Shown: positions 16,659 through 26,691, numbered from the stretch's first letter. The stretch is 64,000 nucleotides of DNA from Lysinibacillus antri (GCF_003977595.1 NZ_RYYR01000001.1:186001-250000), one strand, 5' to 3'. Made by a program: numbers and translations. Notes: generated by a model not told the origin, from the sequence alone.

Positions 16659-17121
16659 GACCTAAGCCAAACGAAGATAAAATTTCATCCTGTTTGCCAA
16701 ACATAACTTTTTCGTCTTCTTCTGTCATATGGTCGTAGCCTAAAAGATGTAAAAAACCATGAACAGCTAAAAATCCTAGCTCTCTTTCAAAAGAATGCCC
16801 ATATTCGGCAGCTTGCTCTTTTGTACGGTCTGTTGAGATAATAATATCGCCTAAAATTCTCGGAATACCTTCTCCAATAATCTCTACTTCCCCTTCCCCC
16901 ATTTCCTCTAGTGCAAAGGAAATAACGTCTGTAGGTTGGTCTTTATCGCGATATTCACGATTAATTTCATGAATTGCCTCATTTGTGACGAAAGTAATTG
17001 AGACCTCACTTCCGTCTTCAATATTTAACTTATTTGCTGCATGCTGAAGTAATTTTTCAACAAGTTCCGTATGTTCTTGTTTTACTTCATTTGTTTCATC
17101 TAGAAAGTCAATATTCAGCAT
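16636..17121 (-). CDS. ybeY: Endoribonuclease YbeY (16S rRNA maturation)
   Basis: YbeY is a single-strand-specific metallo-endoribonuclease in 16S rRNA 3' maturation and ribosome quality control. GGAGG is 5 nt before the ATG at 17121 (MLNIDFLDE), giving 161 residues; the longer open frame upstream overlaps pgpH and is rejected. [12 protein letters not shown] and the zinc motif [11 protein letters not shown] are intact. It lies 10 nt after pgpH, its SD overlapping the pgpH stop. Confidence 0.95.
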   Translation of the reverse strand: MLNIDFLDETNEVKQEHTELVEKLLQHAANKLNIEDGSEVSITFVTNEAIHEINREYRDKDQPTDVISFALEEMGEGEVEIIGEGIPRILGDIIISTDRTKEQAAEYGHSFERELGFLAVHGFLHLLGYDHMTEEDEKVMFGKQDEILSSFGLGRDPSGLS

Positions 17122-17131
17122 GATTTCCTCC

Positions 17132-19249
17132 TTATTCATCTTTCGGGTATTCAATCCGTGAATGGAAAATACCATTTAATGTTTCACAAAGAACCACTTC
17201 AATTTTCTTTAATTCTTTAATGGAAACATCACATTCATCAAATTGATTTTCTTGAACACGACCTTGTATAATCGAATACACAAGTTTTTGAATTTTTTCT
17301 GCATTCGGTTGTTTCATAGAACGTACTGCCGCTTCTACACTGTCAGCGATACTAATCACTGCAGCTTCTTTTGTTTGTGGTTTTGGTCCAGGATACATAA
17401 ATGCCTTTTCTTCAATGTCTTTACCTTCTTCTTTTGCCTTATGTAAAAAGAACTTTAACGTACTTGTTCCATGATGTTGTAATGCAATATCAATAATTTC
17501 CTTAGGCATTTTATAACTTTCTAACAATTTCGCTCCATCTGTCGTATGGGCAATGATGATTTCGGCACTTCTCTCAGGGGGCAAGGAATCATGTGGGTTA
17601 ATACCAGACATTTGATTTTCAATGAAAAATGCCGGGCGCTTTGTCTTCCCTAAATCATGATAATAACATCCTACCCGCGCTAGCAATCCATCTGCCCCAA
17701 TTGCTTCACATGCCGCTTCAGCTAAGTTAGCAACCATGACACTATGGTGATAAGTTCCTGGTGTTTCAGTTAATAGTTTTTTCAATAAAGGATGATTTGG
17801 GTTAGACAGTTCAATTAATTTCATTGTCGACAAGATTCCAAAAGCTGATTCAAAGAATGGTAATAATCCCATTGTTAATGCCCCAGAAACTATACCGGAA
17901 GTAATACCCGCAACACCATAAAATAGTTGCTCAGACAATCCGTAATCCGACTGTGACATTAATAAATAAAATCCTATAAAAGCTATGTTTACGATTGATA
18001 CAACACCACAAGCCTTCAATAAATGGGATCGTTTTTCAATACTTCGCATAAAGAAAATACTTGCTAAACCACCAAAAATTATATATAGTGCAATATCCAT
18101 TTGTAAAACGGCCGCGTATCCTTCATGGAACATCACACCTGCAGAAGCAGCAGTTAAGACGGTAACTAAAGTGGCTGCTCTTTCATTTGCTAATAATCGG
18201 ACAAGCATTGTTGCTAATGCTGTTGGATATAAAAATGCGATCGTTACATCAAACTGATCCGTTAATTGCCCTAACAATTTCATTAAAATAATGGACATAG
18301 CATAAACGATGACAGTCACAAGTACAGCATTCCGTTTTTTCGTTAATTCCATTTTAGAACGAATAAATAAAATATAAAGGAAGGACATTTGTAATAGAAC
18401 AAAAATCGCTAACCCGACAACTGGTTTTATCGTTGCTTGGTTATTTAATAATCCCAATAATTCAAGTTGTCTATAGACTTCCCGATTAATTAATTCTCCT
18501 TCTTGTACAATGATCTGTCCTTGTAATATACGAGTAGGCTCTACTTCTTCACGTGCTTTATGAATTAATTCTTTTGTTTTCGTTTCATCTAATGTTTCCG
18601 TTTCGATAATCGCAGCACGTCCAATGACAATTACTGCATTTAATATCTCTACATCCAAGTTAGGCGCTTGTCGAATTTTTGTTTCAATTTCATTTCTTTT
18701 CAAATTTATTTCTTCGATTCGAATCGCATCGCTTAAAGTCGTTTCCACTAAATCCGAAACTATTTTCATCGCATTATGTATGGAAGCATCAGATACTGTC
18801 ATTAGAGATTGCAGTTGGCTATTTGTAAAGATAAGCTGTGACTGACTATCTGTAATTTCCTTTAGCTTATTTCGTAGTTGTGTAATTTGATTGTCAATGG
18901 AAGCCTCGGCATCTTTTCCTTTTACTTCCGTCCGTACATCCGACACGATATCAAATAATGAATTTACCAATGCTACTCTATGTTTTGCCGTTTCTTCGTT
19001 ATACACATAAACGGGTTCAATGCTTTCTTCAGCATGATCTCGCTCTTGTTCTGTTTTCACAGTGTCTTCTACCGTCTTTACAGCACGAATCGTTTCAGGT
19101 GCTAATTGAAAAGCTTGGATATCATATGTTGTACCCCGAACATTCCCAAGCATTAATAGAAATTGGAGCAATCCAGTAAAAATTAATACGATTATTAATA
19201 AAGTTCGAAAACTAATCATTTCCATAATTTTTTTATAGTGCTTACCCAT
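17132..19249 (-). CDS. pgpH: Cyclic-di-AMP phosphodiesterase PgpH (7TM-HD)
   Basis: PgpH hydrolyses c-di-AMP to pApA. Its 705 residues begin with one transmembrane helix (about 12-33), then an extracytoplasmic 7TMR-HDED domain with coiled coil, seven membrane helices (about 270-470), and a cytoplasmic HD domain with [11 protein letters not shown] and [10 protein letters not shown] near residue 530. It is the first gene of pgpH-ybeY-dgkA. A good SigA promoter is upstream. Confidence 0.95.
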   Translation of the reverse strand: MGKHYKKIMEMISFRTLLIIVLIFTGLLQFLLMLGNVRGTTYDIQAFQLAPETIRAVKTVEDTVKTEQERDHAEESIEPVYVYNEETAKHRVALVNSLFDIVSDVRTEVKGKDAEASIDNQITQLRNKLKEITDSQSQLIFTNSQLQSLMTVSDASIHNAMKIVSDLVETTLSDAIRIEEINLKRNEIETKIRQAPNLDVEILNAVIVIGRAAIIETETLDETKTKELIHKAREEVEPTRILQGQIIVQEGELINREVYRQLELLGLLNNQATIKPVVGLAIFVLLQMSFLYILFIRSKMELTKKRNAVLVTVIVYAMSIILMKLLGQLTDQFDVTIAFLYPTALATMLVRLLANERAATLVTVLTAASAGVMFHEGYAAVLQMDIALYIIFGGLASIFFMRSIEKRSHLLKACGVVSIVNIAFIGFYLLMSQSDYGLSEQLFYGVAGITSGIVSGALTMGLLPFFESAFGILSTMKLIELSNPNHPLLKKLLTETPGTYHHSVMVANLAEAACEAIGADGLLARVGCYYHDLGKTKRPAFFIENQMSGINPHDSLPPERSAEIIIAHTTDGAKLLESYKMPKEIIDIALQHHGTSTLKFFLHKAKEEGKDIEEKAFMYPGPKPQTKEAAVISIADSVEAAVRSMKQPNAEKIQKLVYSIIQGRVQENQFDECDVSIKELKKIEVVLCETLNGIFHSRIEYPKDE

Positions 19250-19322
19250 TACGCACCCCCAAAAATTTCTATATATATTAGTTTACCAATTTATTAGTAT
19301 AATTTCATGGAATGTTATTTAA

Positions 19323-19352
19323 ATTATAAGAAATCAAGTGAATATTTGTCGA
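19323..19352 (-). promoter_or_regulatory. SigA promoter for pgpH
   Basis: On the minus strand TCGACA, 18-nt spacer, TATAAT (perfect -10), about 75 bp before the pgpH ATG. The rest of the 290-nt gap is AT-rich, with the phoH terminator at its other end. Confidence 0.6.
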
Positions 19353-19483
19353 ATCATAGGAATATAAAAAAATATTACCAATTAACCTAAATAGCATTTA
19401 TCTACTGACATACACAAAACAACTTCAACTAATTATCTATGGAAAAATGAAAAGTTCACTTTATGTTTTCCCCATAGAAATAG

Positions 19484-19521
19484 AAAAATGCGTACGAGTG
19501 TTAATTTCGCACACATTTTCC
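19484..19521 (-). terminator. Terminator of yqfC-yqfD-phoH
   Basis: On the minus strand AAATGTGTGCG pairs with CGTACGCATTT (two wobbles) and is followed by a T-run, 18 nt after the phoH stop. Confidence 0.78.
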
Positions 19522-19538
19522 CAAATTTAATATCGATT

Positions 19539-20495
19539 TTACAATTCTTGATCTGTATATGCTTGAATAATTTTTGCTACAAGTGGGTGACGTACTACAT
19601 CACCAGCCTCCAATATTTGGAAATTAATATCTTTTACATATTTTAATGTTCGTTCTGCAACAATTAATCCTGATTCCGTATTTTTTGGTAAGTCAATTTG
19701 CGATTTATCACCTGTAATCACCATTTTTGAACCAAAGCCTAAGCGAGTTAGGAACATTTTCATCTGAGCATGAGTTGTATTTTGCGCTTCGTCTAATATA
19801 ACAAATGCATCATCCAGGGTACGTCCACGCATGTATGCTAAAGGTGCAATTTCAATCGTACCACGTTCAATTAAACGTTGCGTTTGCTCAGGACCATAAA
19901 TATCATGTAATGCATCATAAAGTGGTCTTAAGTACGGATCAACCTTTTCTTTTAAATCACCTGGTAAAAATCCAAGTGATTCCCCTGCTTCAACAGCTGG
20001 TCGTGTTAAAACAATACGTTTTACATGACCATTTTTTAATGCTTGTGTCGCCAATACAACAGCTAAATACGTTTTCCCTGTACCAGCTGGCCCGATCCCA
20101 AACACTAGGTCATTATGACGAATCGCTTTTATGTATTCGCGTTGACCTATTGTTTTCGCTCGAATTGGCTTTCCTTTATAATTTCGTGCAATTTCCTCTT
20201 CATATAATTCCGCAAAGTATTCAATTGTCCCTTTATTCACCATTTCTATTGCTGTCGATACATCACGCGAATCAATATTAATCCCTTTTCGAATTACTTT
20301 AAGTAATGCCTGTAAAAGGCTTGTAACTTGTTCCTTTTGTTTGTCTTCCCCTGTAATTTGAATCACTTCGCCACGCGTTATTATACGTACCTGGAATGTC
20401 TCTTCAATCAGTTTTAAATTTGCATCACTCATTCCAAGCAACATAACTGCTTCGTTTGGATTTTCAACTTGTAATTCTGATAATTGTTCTGACAT
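19539..20495 (-). CDS. phoH: PhoH family ATPase
   Basis: This P-loop NTPase is related to superfamily 1 helicase cores and linked by context to RNA metabolism with YbeY. The ATG at 20495 (MSEQLSELQ) lies 7 nt after AAGGAG; a TTG two codons upstream overlaps the yqfD stop region. It has 318 residues, with Walker A GIGPAGTGKT near 133-142, Walker B VILDEAQNTT, and a KH-like N-terminus. It follows yqfD directly. Confidence 0.94.
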   Translation of the reverse strand: MSEQLSELQVENPNEAVMLLGMSDANLKLIEETFQVRIITRGEVIQITGEDKQKEQVTSLLQALLKVIRKGINIDSRDVSTAIEMVNKGTIEYFAELYEEEIARNYKGKPIRAKTIGQREYIKAIRHNDLVFGIGPAGTGKTYLAVVLATQALKNGHVKRIVLTRPAVEAGESLGFLPGDLKEKVDPYLRPLYDALHDIYGPEQTQRLIERGTIEIAPLAYMRGRTLDDAFVILDEAQNTTHAQMKMFLTRLGFGSKMVITGDKSQIDLPKNTESGLIVAERTLKYVKDINFQILEAGDVVRHPLVAKIIQAYTDQEL

Positions 20496-20497
20496 AA

Positions 20498-21622
20498 TCA
20501 ATCTCCTTGGACAATAGGGTAGTTTTTTGCAATATTTTCATTTACCAAAAATAGGACTTTCCCTTTAACTTTATCATCATCGAATGTAACGTGCAAAATG
20601 TTTTCCTTTTTTATAATTGTTTTTGGTGGTAAAGATTTTAATATTTTTTCGTGCAATAGAGGCAAAATGAATGATTCTAGTTGTTCTTCGGAAATCTCTT
20701 GTGTTACCGTGATGTACTTTTGAGTCTTTTTGATTTCGATAAATCTTGAAAGCCACTTTGGTAAATCGACTTTTTGAAACGATTTTCCTTGCTCCTTTTC
20801 ATTATTTATTTTGAAATCAAATATCCACTCTCGATTACTAGCTGAAATATATTTTACTTTTCTTGGAATCTCAAAATCTGTTTCCAGCCAGTAGTCTGCA
20901 TAAACTGCTCCAGCAGCACCAATCACGATTGATTTATCACCAACCGTTATGACACCAGATACGAGTGTATCCCCTGTATAAACAGTGGTGTTAGGTAATA
21001 CACGACGTTCCCCACTTGCGATTTCAAAATGTGAAACAACTCCACTTTTTGAAGCGACTAAATGGTTTTTCCCTTTTGGTTTATTTTCTTTCGTATCTGT
21101 AAGCGGCGCAAGTTGGGGCACAATGGTCATGCTACTACCTGTTTTTATTATATGCACCCATGACAAGTCTCTTAACTGCTCCATAATCGTTTGTCGTATT
21201 TCAAAGTCCGATTTTACTTGTCCTTTTAATGTTGGATGGTCAAATGCTAATTTTTCATTGATTACCTTTTCTACAGCGACTCGTAATTCAGGTGTCTCGG
21301 CCTCCACATTTACTTTCCAAATAAATTGCGAACCAACAATTGGAATTAAAATTAAAAAGAGCAAGCCTAAAGCTGTCCAACTATTTTTTTGGAATATCCG
21401 TGATACTTGCAAATAGCGAATTTTTATTTTCAACCGATATCTTTTTCTTGATTCACGAACCACTTTAATGTCTTTCCGAGTAATTTCAAACGTGATTTCA
21501 TTTTCTAAATGGGTCAAATTTTTGATTTTGACCTTTTTTGCATGTAAATGTTGAATAAATGCATTGGCCGCATTGTTTTTTGTCATCCTTATTTCAACAG
21601 GGCGATTATCGAATTTTTTCAT
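20498..21622 (-). CDS. yqfD: Sporulation protein YqfD
   Basis: This is the stage IV sporulation protein YqfD family, made in the mother cell under SigE in B. subtilis. Of its 374 residues the N-terminal 80 are soluble, one membrane span lies at about 92-110, and a large beta-rich extracytoplasmic domain follows with SGVVSHFEIASGERRVLP. It overlaps yqfC by 17 bp and runs into phoH. The biochemical function is unknown. Confidence 0.93.
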   Translation of the reverse strand: MKKFDNRPVEIRMTKNNAANAFIQHLHAKKVKIKNLTHLENEITFEITRKDIKVVRESRKRYRLKIKIRYLQVSRIFQKNSWTALGLLFLILIPIVGSQFIWKVNVEAETPELRVAVEKVINEKLAFDHPTLKGQVKSDFEIRQTIMEQLRDLSWVHIIKTGSSMTIVPQLAPLTDTKENKPKGKNHLVASKSGVVSHFEIASGERRVLPNTTVYTGDTLVSGVITVGDKSIVIGAAGAVYADYWLETDFEIPRKVKYISASNREWIFDFKINNEKEQGKSFQKVDLPKWLSRFIEIKKTQKYITVTQEISEEQLESFILPLLHEKILKSLPPKTIIKKENILHVTFDDDKVKGKVLFLVNENIAKNYPIVQGD

Positions 21623-21860
21623 AATCCGTCACCTGTCTTTTCATCTCTAGACTTTGAAGATCTTCCACATGTATTATAAATTCTTCCTCTTTTAACACAT
21701 CTATATGTACCTTCTCCGCTTTTATTAATATTGAAAAATTTTCATATAGAAATGCACAATGTTTTTCCGAAGCTTCTAAAAATTTATATGTACCAATTAA
21801 TCTCAATTGGCGACAGTTTATTAATTCAATTAATGGATCGCTTTGAAATAATTTTTTCAA
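21606..21860 (-). CDS. yqfC: Sporulation protein YqfC
   Basis: A YabP/YqfC-family small protein of forespore-engulfed mother cells. The best start is TTG at 21860 (LKKLFQSDPLIE), nine bases after the strong SD AAAGGGGG, giving 84 residues. An upstream in-frame ATG at 21923 has no SD and its frame crosses the SD hairpin. Beta-rich features (RQLRLIGTYKFLEA, YENFSILIKAEK) fit the family. It overlaps yqfD. The SD lies in a predicted hairpin (21870-21905). Confidence 0.8.
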   Translation of the reverse strand: MKKLFQSDPLIELINCRQLRLIGTYKFLEASEKHCAFLYENFSILIKAEKVHIDVLKEEEFIIHVEDLQSLEMKRQVTDYEKIR

Positions 21861-21869
21861 AAGAAAATG

Positions 21870-21905
21870 CCCCCTTTCGCAAAGTATATGCTTATACGAA
21901 AAGGG
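21870..21905 (-). promoter_or_regulatory. Hairpin that pairs with the yqfC Shine-Dalgarno sequence
   Basis: On the minus strand CCCTTTTCG-TATA pairs with TATA-C-TTTG-CGAAAGGGG around an AGCA loop, and the right arm is the yqfC SD. It could restrict yqfC translation when transcripts start upstream. Confidence 0.55.
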
Positions 21906-21964
21906 ACATGATATCATTTTCAATTAGAAAGTTAATTGTTACAAAGGTTTAATAATCGGTTGAA

Positions 21965-22444
21965 TTACCGTTGCTTTGCCTTTGGAGGTCCTAAAATCTC
22001 AGAAGTAATAATTGCTTGCACTAAGGCATCTCGTGTTGTAGGAACATAGCTACCGATTTCATTACTTGCAATCGGGTCTCTCTTAGCAGAACGAGTTGTA
22101 TTCATTACATTCCGATTCGATGTACGATTGGTATCTAAAGATTTTCTTGCAGTAGGAGCTGCCATTGGTTTTTCTACTCTTTCAACAGCGATCTTTGGTA
22201 CTTCTTTTTTCACTTCTGGCTGACTTGTTGTAGGATTGGCTTTTTCATTTAATTGTTCAAATATTTCACTAGCAAAATCCTCCAACGTTCGTCTTTTCGG
22301 TAACTCTCGCTGCGTCTCGAACGTTTGCTGAGGTTTACTGTTAAATGGGGGCATCGGTTTTTGATTTTTGGCATTTTTGTTTCCTTTGAACAATGCACTA
22401 AAAATCAGAGCGATGACCATTATGATAATACCTTCCAACTTCAT
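21965..22444 (-). CDS. Single-span membrane protein with disordered tail, unknown
   Basis: The product is 159 residues. An N-terminal hydrophobic helix (about 5-20) is followed by a long Lys/Pro/Gln/Thr-rich, probably disordered cytoplasmic region, and a conserved-looking C-terminal peptide DALVQAIITSEILGPPK. Short C-terminal motifs ending in SEILGPPK occur in several small Bacillota membrane proteins; their role is unknown. It lies alone between floA and yqfC, with terminator-like repeats upstream. Confidence 0.72.
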   Translation of the reverse strand: MKLEGIIIMVIALIFSALFKGNKNAKNQKPMPPFNSKPQQTFETQRELPKRRTLEDFASEIFEQLNEKANPTTSQPEVKKEVPKIAVERVEKPMAAPTARKSLDTNRTSNRNVMNTTRSAKRDPIASNEIGSYVPTTRDALVQAIITSEILGPPKAKQR

Positions 22445-22585
22445 ACACTCCCTTCGTCAGGTGTGTGAATATATTTGTGAAAGAGGCTGTCTAATCAGTA
22501 AACTGCCTCCAATTAAATAGACAAATAAGATAATAAAATTTTTACTTTTATTATTTTTATTAGTAATTTAAAAAAGGGTTACGTA

Positions 22586-22671
22586 GTGAGCGGACTTAGC
22601 ACACAAGCCGCAAAGCCACGTTGTCCGTGTCTTTACGACTTGTCTTCGTGCTTTGTGAAAGGTCCGCTCAC
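22586..22671. repeat. Large inverted repeat between floA and the 159-residue protein gene
   Basis: The ends GTGAGCGGAC (22586-22595) and GTCCGCTCAC (22662-22671) pair perfectly over 10 bp, with further imperfect pairing CACAAAG / CTTTGTG inside. It is an 86-nt hairpin without a clear T-run. The 359-nt intergenic gap 22445-22803 holds this and the CGCGGCTTAC hairpin, and otherwise nothing recognised. Confidence 0.65.
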
Positions 22672-22707
22672 ATAATGTATCTCCAACTTATCTTTCATGA
22701 TTTAGTG

Positions 22708-22731
22708 CGCGGCTTACAGTGGTAGGCCGCG
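22708..22731. repeat. Dispersed hairpin unit, copy 1
   Basis: The 10-bp arms CGCGGCTTAC / GTAGGCCGCG (one wobble) flank an AGTG loop. The same 24 bases occur inverted at 44866-44889 with one mismatch. On the plus strand TTTT follows, so it may also stop transcription, although the flanking floA and 159-residue genes are on the minus strand. Confidence 0.7.
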
Positions 22732-22803
22732 TTTTCTAACTTTAGTTGACTTCCTAAGCGTTACGTAATTTACTATTTTTTGGATAGCCCCGTTTATTTT
22801 TCA

Positions 22804-23802
22804 TTATTTTTGTGGTGCATCTGGTTTGTCATTTGTTACTTTTGCAATTGAGTCACGCATTGAAGTGTCTGCTTGGATATTTTTATAGTTCATATAATCC
22901 ATAATGCCAAAGTTTCCAGAACGTAATGCTTCTGAAATGGCCATTGGCACTTCTGCTTCTGCTTCGACTACTTTCGCCTTCATCTCTTGAACGCGGGCAA
23001 CCATTTCTTGCTCTTGTGCTACAGCCATTGCGCGACGTTCTTCCGCTTTTGCCTGGGCAATATTTTTATCTGCTTGTGCCTGCTCGATTTGTAGTTCTGC
23101 ACCGATATTTTTACCGATATCTACATCGGCAATGTCAATGGATAAGATTTCAAATGCCGTACCTGAGTCTAGACCTTTTGACAAAACCGTTTGTGAAATC
23201 CTATCCGGGTTTTCTAGTACATCTGTATGTCTTTCTGCACTACCGATTGTCGAAACAATCCCTTCCCCAACACGGGCAATAATTGTTTCTTCCCCGGCAC
23301 CCCCAACTAGTCGTTCAATGTTTGCACGTACAGTAATTCTTGCTTTTGCTTTTACTTCAATCCCGTTCATTGCCATACCAGCAATAAATGGTGTTTCAAT
23401 TACTTTTGGATTTACAGACATTTGCACCGCTTCTAATACATCACGACCTGCTAAGTCAATCGCAGCGCAGCGTTCAAATGGTAATTCAATATTTGCGCGG
23501 TGTGCGGCAATTAATGCATTGATCACACGGTCAACATTACCACCTGCTAAATAATGCGATTCTAATTGGTTAATTGTTACGTCTAATCCTGCTTTGTGCG
23601 CTTTAATCAAAGGATTAACTACTCGTGCGGGAATTACGCGACGTAATCTCATTCCGATTAATGTGAAAATACTTACTTTTACACCTGCTGCAATGGCACT
23701 AATCCATAGCGCTACTGGTACGAATGTAAAGAATACTGCTAAGACAATAATTACGAGAACAATCCCGATAATCAGACTTATTGCTGCTGCATCAAAAATC
23801 AT
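22804..23802 (-). CDS. floA: Flotillin-like protein FloA
   Basis: FloA is a membrane-microdomain scaffold that organises signalling and secretion complexes. It has 332 residues. An N-terminal hydrophobic hairpin (about 5-50) is followed by the SPFH-like domain ([19 protein letters not shown]) and a long Glu/Ala/Gln coiled coil (about 230-300). Its ATG overlaps the yqeZ stop (ATGA, 4 nt), so yqeZ-floA is a coupled operon as in B. subtilis. Confidence 0.96.
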   Translation of the reverse strand: MIFDAAAISLIIGIVLVIIVLAVFFTFVPVALWISAIAAGVKVSIFTLIGMRLRRVIPARVVNPLIKAHKAGLDVTINQLESHYLAGGNVDRVINALIAAHRANIELPFERCAAIDLAGRDVLEAVQMSVNPKVIETPFIAGMAMNGIEVKAKARITVRANIERLVGGAGEETIIARVGEGIVSTIGSAERHTDVLENPDRISQTVLSKGLDSGTAFEILSIDIADVDIGKNIGAELQIEQAQADKNIAQAKAEERRAMAVAQEQEMVARVQEMKAKVVEAEAEVPMAISEALRSGNFGIMDYMNYKNIQADTSMRDSIAKVTNDKPDAPQK

Positions 23803-25130
23803 ATTTTTTCCACTCCTTCTTTCATTTCTCTCACGACGATGCGCGAACCTTCAACTTGGATTATTTCTACTTTTTTCTTTGAATCAATATAACTACCTTC
23901 TGAAACAACATCGATTCGTTCATTTCCTACGACAACTGTACCTGCAGGGCGTAGCGGTGTAATCGTCTCACCTATTTTTCCCAATAATTCAATTCGATTT
24001 ACATTCGACACATAGCCCTCTTCCGTTGTCGTTGCGTCTCTCAAAATCAATTTATTAAAGACATGAAGATTTTTCCCAAAGAATTTCATTAGTACCACCA
24101 TTCCCATTACAGCGATAAACAGTGCGATTAAAATTGAATACGCCATGTGAACCACACTCTCTCCTGCAAATAATAAACTAATGATCATGAATGCGCCACC
24201 AATAATACCGACAATGCCACCTGGTACAAAAAGTTCTGAGACAAGCAAAATTAATCCAACAACGAAAATTAAAACAGATTCATATCCTGCTAATCCTGCT
24301 ACCATATGACCAAAGAAAAATGCTGCAAATGCCGTCAAAGCAGTAAGTCCAGGCCAACCAAAACCAGGGGAAAATAACTCAATCATTAATCCTAGACTTG
24401 CGACTGTCAATAAAAGTGTAACAACAATTGGATTCGTTATGAAGCGGGCTATTTTTTCAGCAAATGTCGGCTCAATTGAAATGACTTCGCTATCTTCTAA
24501 CCCAATTCTCGCTAGCACATCACTTAAAGTTTTAACCGTCCCCTCAGAATAACCGACTTCCAGCGCTTCTGAAGCAGATAACGTTAGAAGCTTTCCTTCT
24601 GGCGCTCGTAATTCAGGAAGGTTAACGGTTTTATCTGCCATCGCTTGTGCGTAAATTGGCTTACGTTTCGAGGATTCGGCAGCTACTTTCATTGTCGTGA
24701 TCCATGCACTATTGGCTTTTTCATCTGCTGCATTTCCTGCACTATCGATAATTGCAGCCGCACCCATCGTTCCATCGGGGACCATATAAATTTTATCTGC
24801 ATGTAACGCTAAAAATGCTCCCGCTGAATGAGCCTTCGAATTAATAAACGCAATAATCTCAACCGGTGTATTGTCCATTAATTTCGCAATATCTTCAGCT
24901 GCATCCGTAAATCCGCCGGGTGTATGTATTTCCAAAATGATGGCTTTTGCATCTGCTGTAACCGCTTCCTCAAATGCCCGTTGTAAAAAAGCATAAAGAC
25001 CTTTTTCCACTTCATCTTCAAGTGGGATATGGTAAACATTTTTATTTGCATGGGCAGTCAAACTTGGAAAAATGAATGTAAATGATAGCAAACAAATTAA
25101 GATCCAGCTAATACTCGATGTTTTTTTCAT
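23799..25130 (-). CDS. yqeZ: NfeD-type membrane serine protease homologue YqeZ
   Basis: A long NfeD protein partnering flotillins. ATG at 25130 (MKKTSSIS) follows GGGAGGCGAGG, giving 443 residues with a signal peptide (about 1-28, cut near AHA). The extracytoplasmic ClpP/SppA-like domain has HTPGGF and the candidate nucleophile Ser102 in [11 protein letters not shown]. Four or five membrane spans follow, then a C-terminal OB-fold ([17 protein letters not shown]). B. subtilis has yqeY between this gene and rpsU; it is not present here. Confidence 0.93.
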   Translation of the reverse strand: MKKTSSISWILICLLSFTFIFPSLTAHANKNVYHIPLEDEVEKGLYAFLQRAFEEAVTADAKAIILEIHTPGGFTDAAEDIAKLMDNTPVEIIAFINSKAHSAGAFLALHADKIYMVPDGTMGAAAIIDSAGNAADEKANSAWITTMKVAAESSKRKPIYAQAMADKTVNLPELRAPEGKLLTLSASEALEVGYSEGTVKTLSDVLARIGLEDSEVISIEPTFAEKIARFITNPIVVTLLLTVASLGLMIELFSPGFGWPGLTALTAFAAFFFGHMVAGLAGYESVLIFVVGLILLVSELFVPGGIVGIIGGAFMIISLLFAGESVVHMAYSILIALFIAVMGMVVLMKFFGKNLHVFNKLILRDATTTEEGYVSNVNRIELLGKIGETITPLRPAGTVVVGNERIDVVSEGSYIDSKKKVEIIQVEGSRIVVREMKEGVEKI

Positions 25131-25270
25131 TTTGCCTCGCCTCCCCTCAAAATTGTTGATACTACTTTTACGGATCACGATGAAAAAGGTTTCAAAATTT
25201 CTGAGAATAATATTTGTTTATATGTAAAATGTATTTCATGAAACATATGCTATAAATGAATCATCACCCT

Positions 25271-25348
25271 AACTTGGAGTTAATTTCCGCTCTGGCTGGA
25301 CGCTTTCCTAGGGGCGTGGCTGCAGCTCCAATCAACAACTTAGTTAGA
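25271..25348. repeat. Intergenic inverted-repeat element between yqeZ and rpsU
   Basis: TTGGAG (25274-25279) and CTCCAA (25326-25331) bound a GC-richer block with CGCTTTCCTAGGGGCG. It resembles the small GC-rich intergenic elements common in Bacillaceae. The 368-nt gap has no gene; it holds this element and the terminator hairpin at 25397-25436. Confidence 0.5.
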
Positions 25349-25394
25349 TAATTTTTTGTCATCCCCACTTTTCGTTGATGAACCCTATAAATGT

Positions 25395-25442
25395 AAAATA
25401 CCCTAGTATTTGCATAAATACAAATACTAGGGTATTGTTTTT
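25395..25442. terminator. Terminator downstream of rpsU
   Basis: A perfect 16-bp stem, AATACCCTAGTATTTG with its complement, has an 8-nt loop. The T-run is longer on the plus strand (T7) than on the minus (T4), but the only gene it can serve is rpsU on the minus strand. Confidence 0.75.
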
Positions 25443-25498
25443 TTCGCTTTTAGTGAATCATAAAATTGCGTGTTATGAACGTAGGGATTGTTAGGAAA

Positions 25499-25672
25499 TT
25501 ACCACTTACGTTTACGTGCAGCTTCTGATTTCTTTTTACGTTTAACGCTAGGCTTTTCGTAAAATTCGCGTTTTCTTACTTCCTGAATTGTACCACTTTT
25601 TGATACAGTACGTTTGAAGCGGCGAAGAGCATCTTCAAGCGATTCGTTTTTTCTAACGACAGTTTTTGACAT
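25499..25672 (-). CDS. rpsU: Small-subunit ribosomal protein bS21
   Basis: S21 is a basic helical protein near the anti-SD end of 16S rRNA. Its 57 residues start at [10 protein letters not shown] (ATG 25672, with GGAGGGA upstream); the frame extends eight codons farther but lacks an SD there. The [19 protein letters not shown] core and Lys/Arg-rich tail are typical. A strong SigA promoter and a terminator flank it, so it looks monocistronic. Confidence 0.97.
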   Translation of the reverse strand: MSKTVVRKNESLEDALRRFKRTVSKSGTIQEVRKREFYEKPSVKRKKKSEAARKRKW

Positions 25673-25739
25673 CTCTCTTTCCCTCCCTCCGAACACACGT
25701 CAATACACAAATAATTAATTGTTACTTGTGTACTAAAGA

Positions 25740-25768
25740 ATTATATCGTACTGTTTTTAAACAGTCAA
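25740..25768 (-). promoter_or_regulatory. SigA promoter for rpsU
   Basis: On the minus strand TTGACT, 17-nt spacer, TATAAT; a strong match about 70 bp before the rpsU ATG. Confidence 0.8.
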
Positions 25769-25789
25769 TAGAAAAAATTACATTTATAT

Positions 25790-26458
25790 TTAATAGTTTG
25801 AATCTGAAATTAATCCGTTCATAATCGCTACACCCGAACTTGCACCGATACGAGTAGCTCCTGCTTCAACCATATTTTTCATATCTTCAAGACTTCGTAC
25901 CCCACCAGAAGCTTTAACACCTACGTTAGGACCAACCGTATTACGCATTAATTTTACATCTTCAATGGTAGCGCCACCTGTAGAAAAACCAGTAGAAGTT
26001 TTTACGAAATCTGCACCAGCCTCGACAGAAAGTTCACATGCCTTCACTTTTTCTTCATCCGTTAATAAACATGTTTCAATAATTACTTTTACTAATGTTC
26101 CATTCGCCGCATCAACTACAGCCTTTATATCATCACGTACGAAGTCATATTCGCCATTTTTTAAAGCACCAATATTGATGACCATATCAATTTCCCCGGC
26201 ACCTTCTTCAATAGCATTCGTTGTTTCAAATGCTTTCACTTTTGAAGTTGTAGCACCAAGTGGGAAGCCAATTACCGTACAAACCTTAACATTTGTACCT
26301 TTTAATAATTGGGCACTTAAATTTACCCATGTAGGATTGACACAAACTGATGCAAATTCGTATTTTTTTGCTTCTTCACATAATGCTTCAATTTGCGTTT
26401 GAGTTGTTTCTGCTTTTAATAATGTATGGTCAATTAATGCAGCATAATTTTGAGTCAT
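25790..26458 (-). CDS. deoC: Deoxyribose-phosphate aldolase
   Basis: DeoC cleaves 2-deoxyribose-5-phosphate to glyceraldehyde-3-phosphate and acetaldehyde in deoxynucleoside catabolism. It has 222 residues. The Schiff-base lysine is Lys153 in FVKTSTGF, with Asp91 ([11 protein letters not shown]) and the GVKASGGVR lysine near 182 as the other catalytic groups. It is a single gene with its own promoter, divergent from the gtr cassette. Confidence 0.96.
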   Translation of the reverse strand: MTQNYAALIDHTLLKAETTQTQIEALCEEAKKYEFASVCVNPTWVNLSAQLLKGTNVKVCTVIGFPLGATTSKVKAFETTNAIEEGAGEIDMVINIGALKNGEYDFVRDDIKAVVDAANGTLVKVIIETCLLTDEEKVKACELSVEAGADFVKTSTGFSTGGATIEDVKLMRNTVGPNVGVKASGGVRSLEDMKNMVEAGATRIGASSGVAIMNGLISDSNY

Positions 26459-26498
26459 AATATTACTCCTTTTTCTCTAAGTTAAAAATACAGTTTTA

Positions 26499-26527
26499 AG
26501 TATACATGATAACAATTCACGTGACAA
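26499..26527 (-). promoter_or_regulatory. SigA promoter for deoC
   Basis: On the minus strand TTGTCA, 17-nt spacer, TATACT. No CytR/DeoR operator was recognised. Confidence 0.65.
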
Positions 26528-26662
26528 AAACCACAAAATTCACACTATTTTGCTCTTTCATCATTAAGTTGTTGAAAAACAGTTTATTTATACTCTAAAA
26601 AGGATTTCAAATATAGCCTTTTAGATGATCCATTTCTAGGCAAATATTATATTAAGAGAATT

Positions 26663-26691
26663 TTATACAATTGTGTAAGGTTGGCTATAAT
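26663..26691 (+). promoter_or_regulatory. Possible promoter of the gtr cassette
   Basis: TTATAC, 17-nt spacer, TATAAT. The -10 is perfect and the -35 weak. It ends 33 bp before the predicted GTG. Confidence 0.5.

Noticed and set aside
19805-20281. 158-codon plus-strand frame opposite phoH
   Set aside because: Shadow of phoH: the conserved P-loop protein is on the other strand and this frame has no SD or family match.
21870-21930. SigE promoter for yqfC (CATATACT as -10)
   Set aside because: No acceptable -35 at 14 nt spacing; the -10-like string is also part of the hairpin loop.
23132-23554. Frames opposite floA and dnaJ (also 33441-33882)
   Set aside because: Low-complexity antisense shadows of well-conserved genes.
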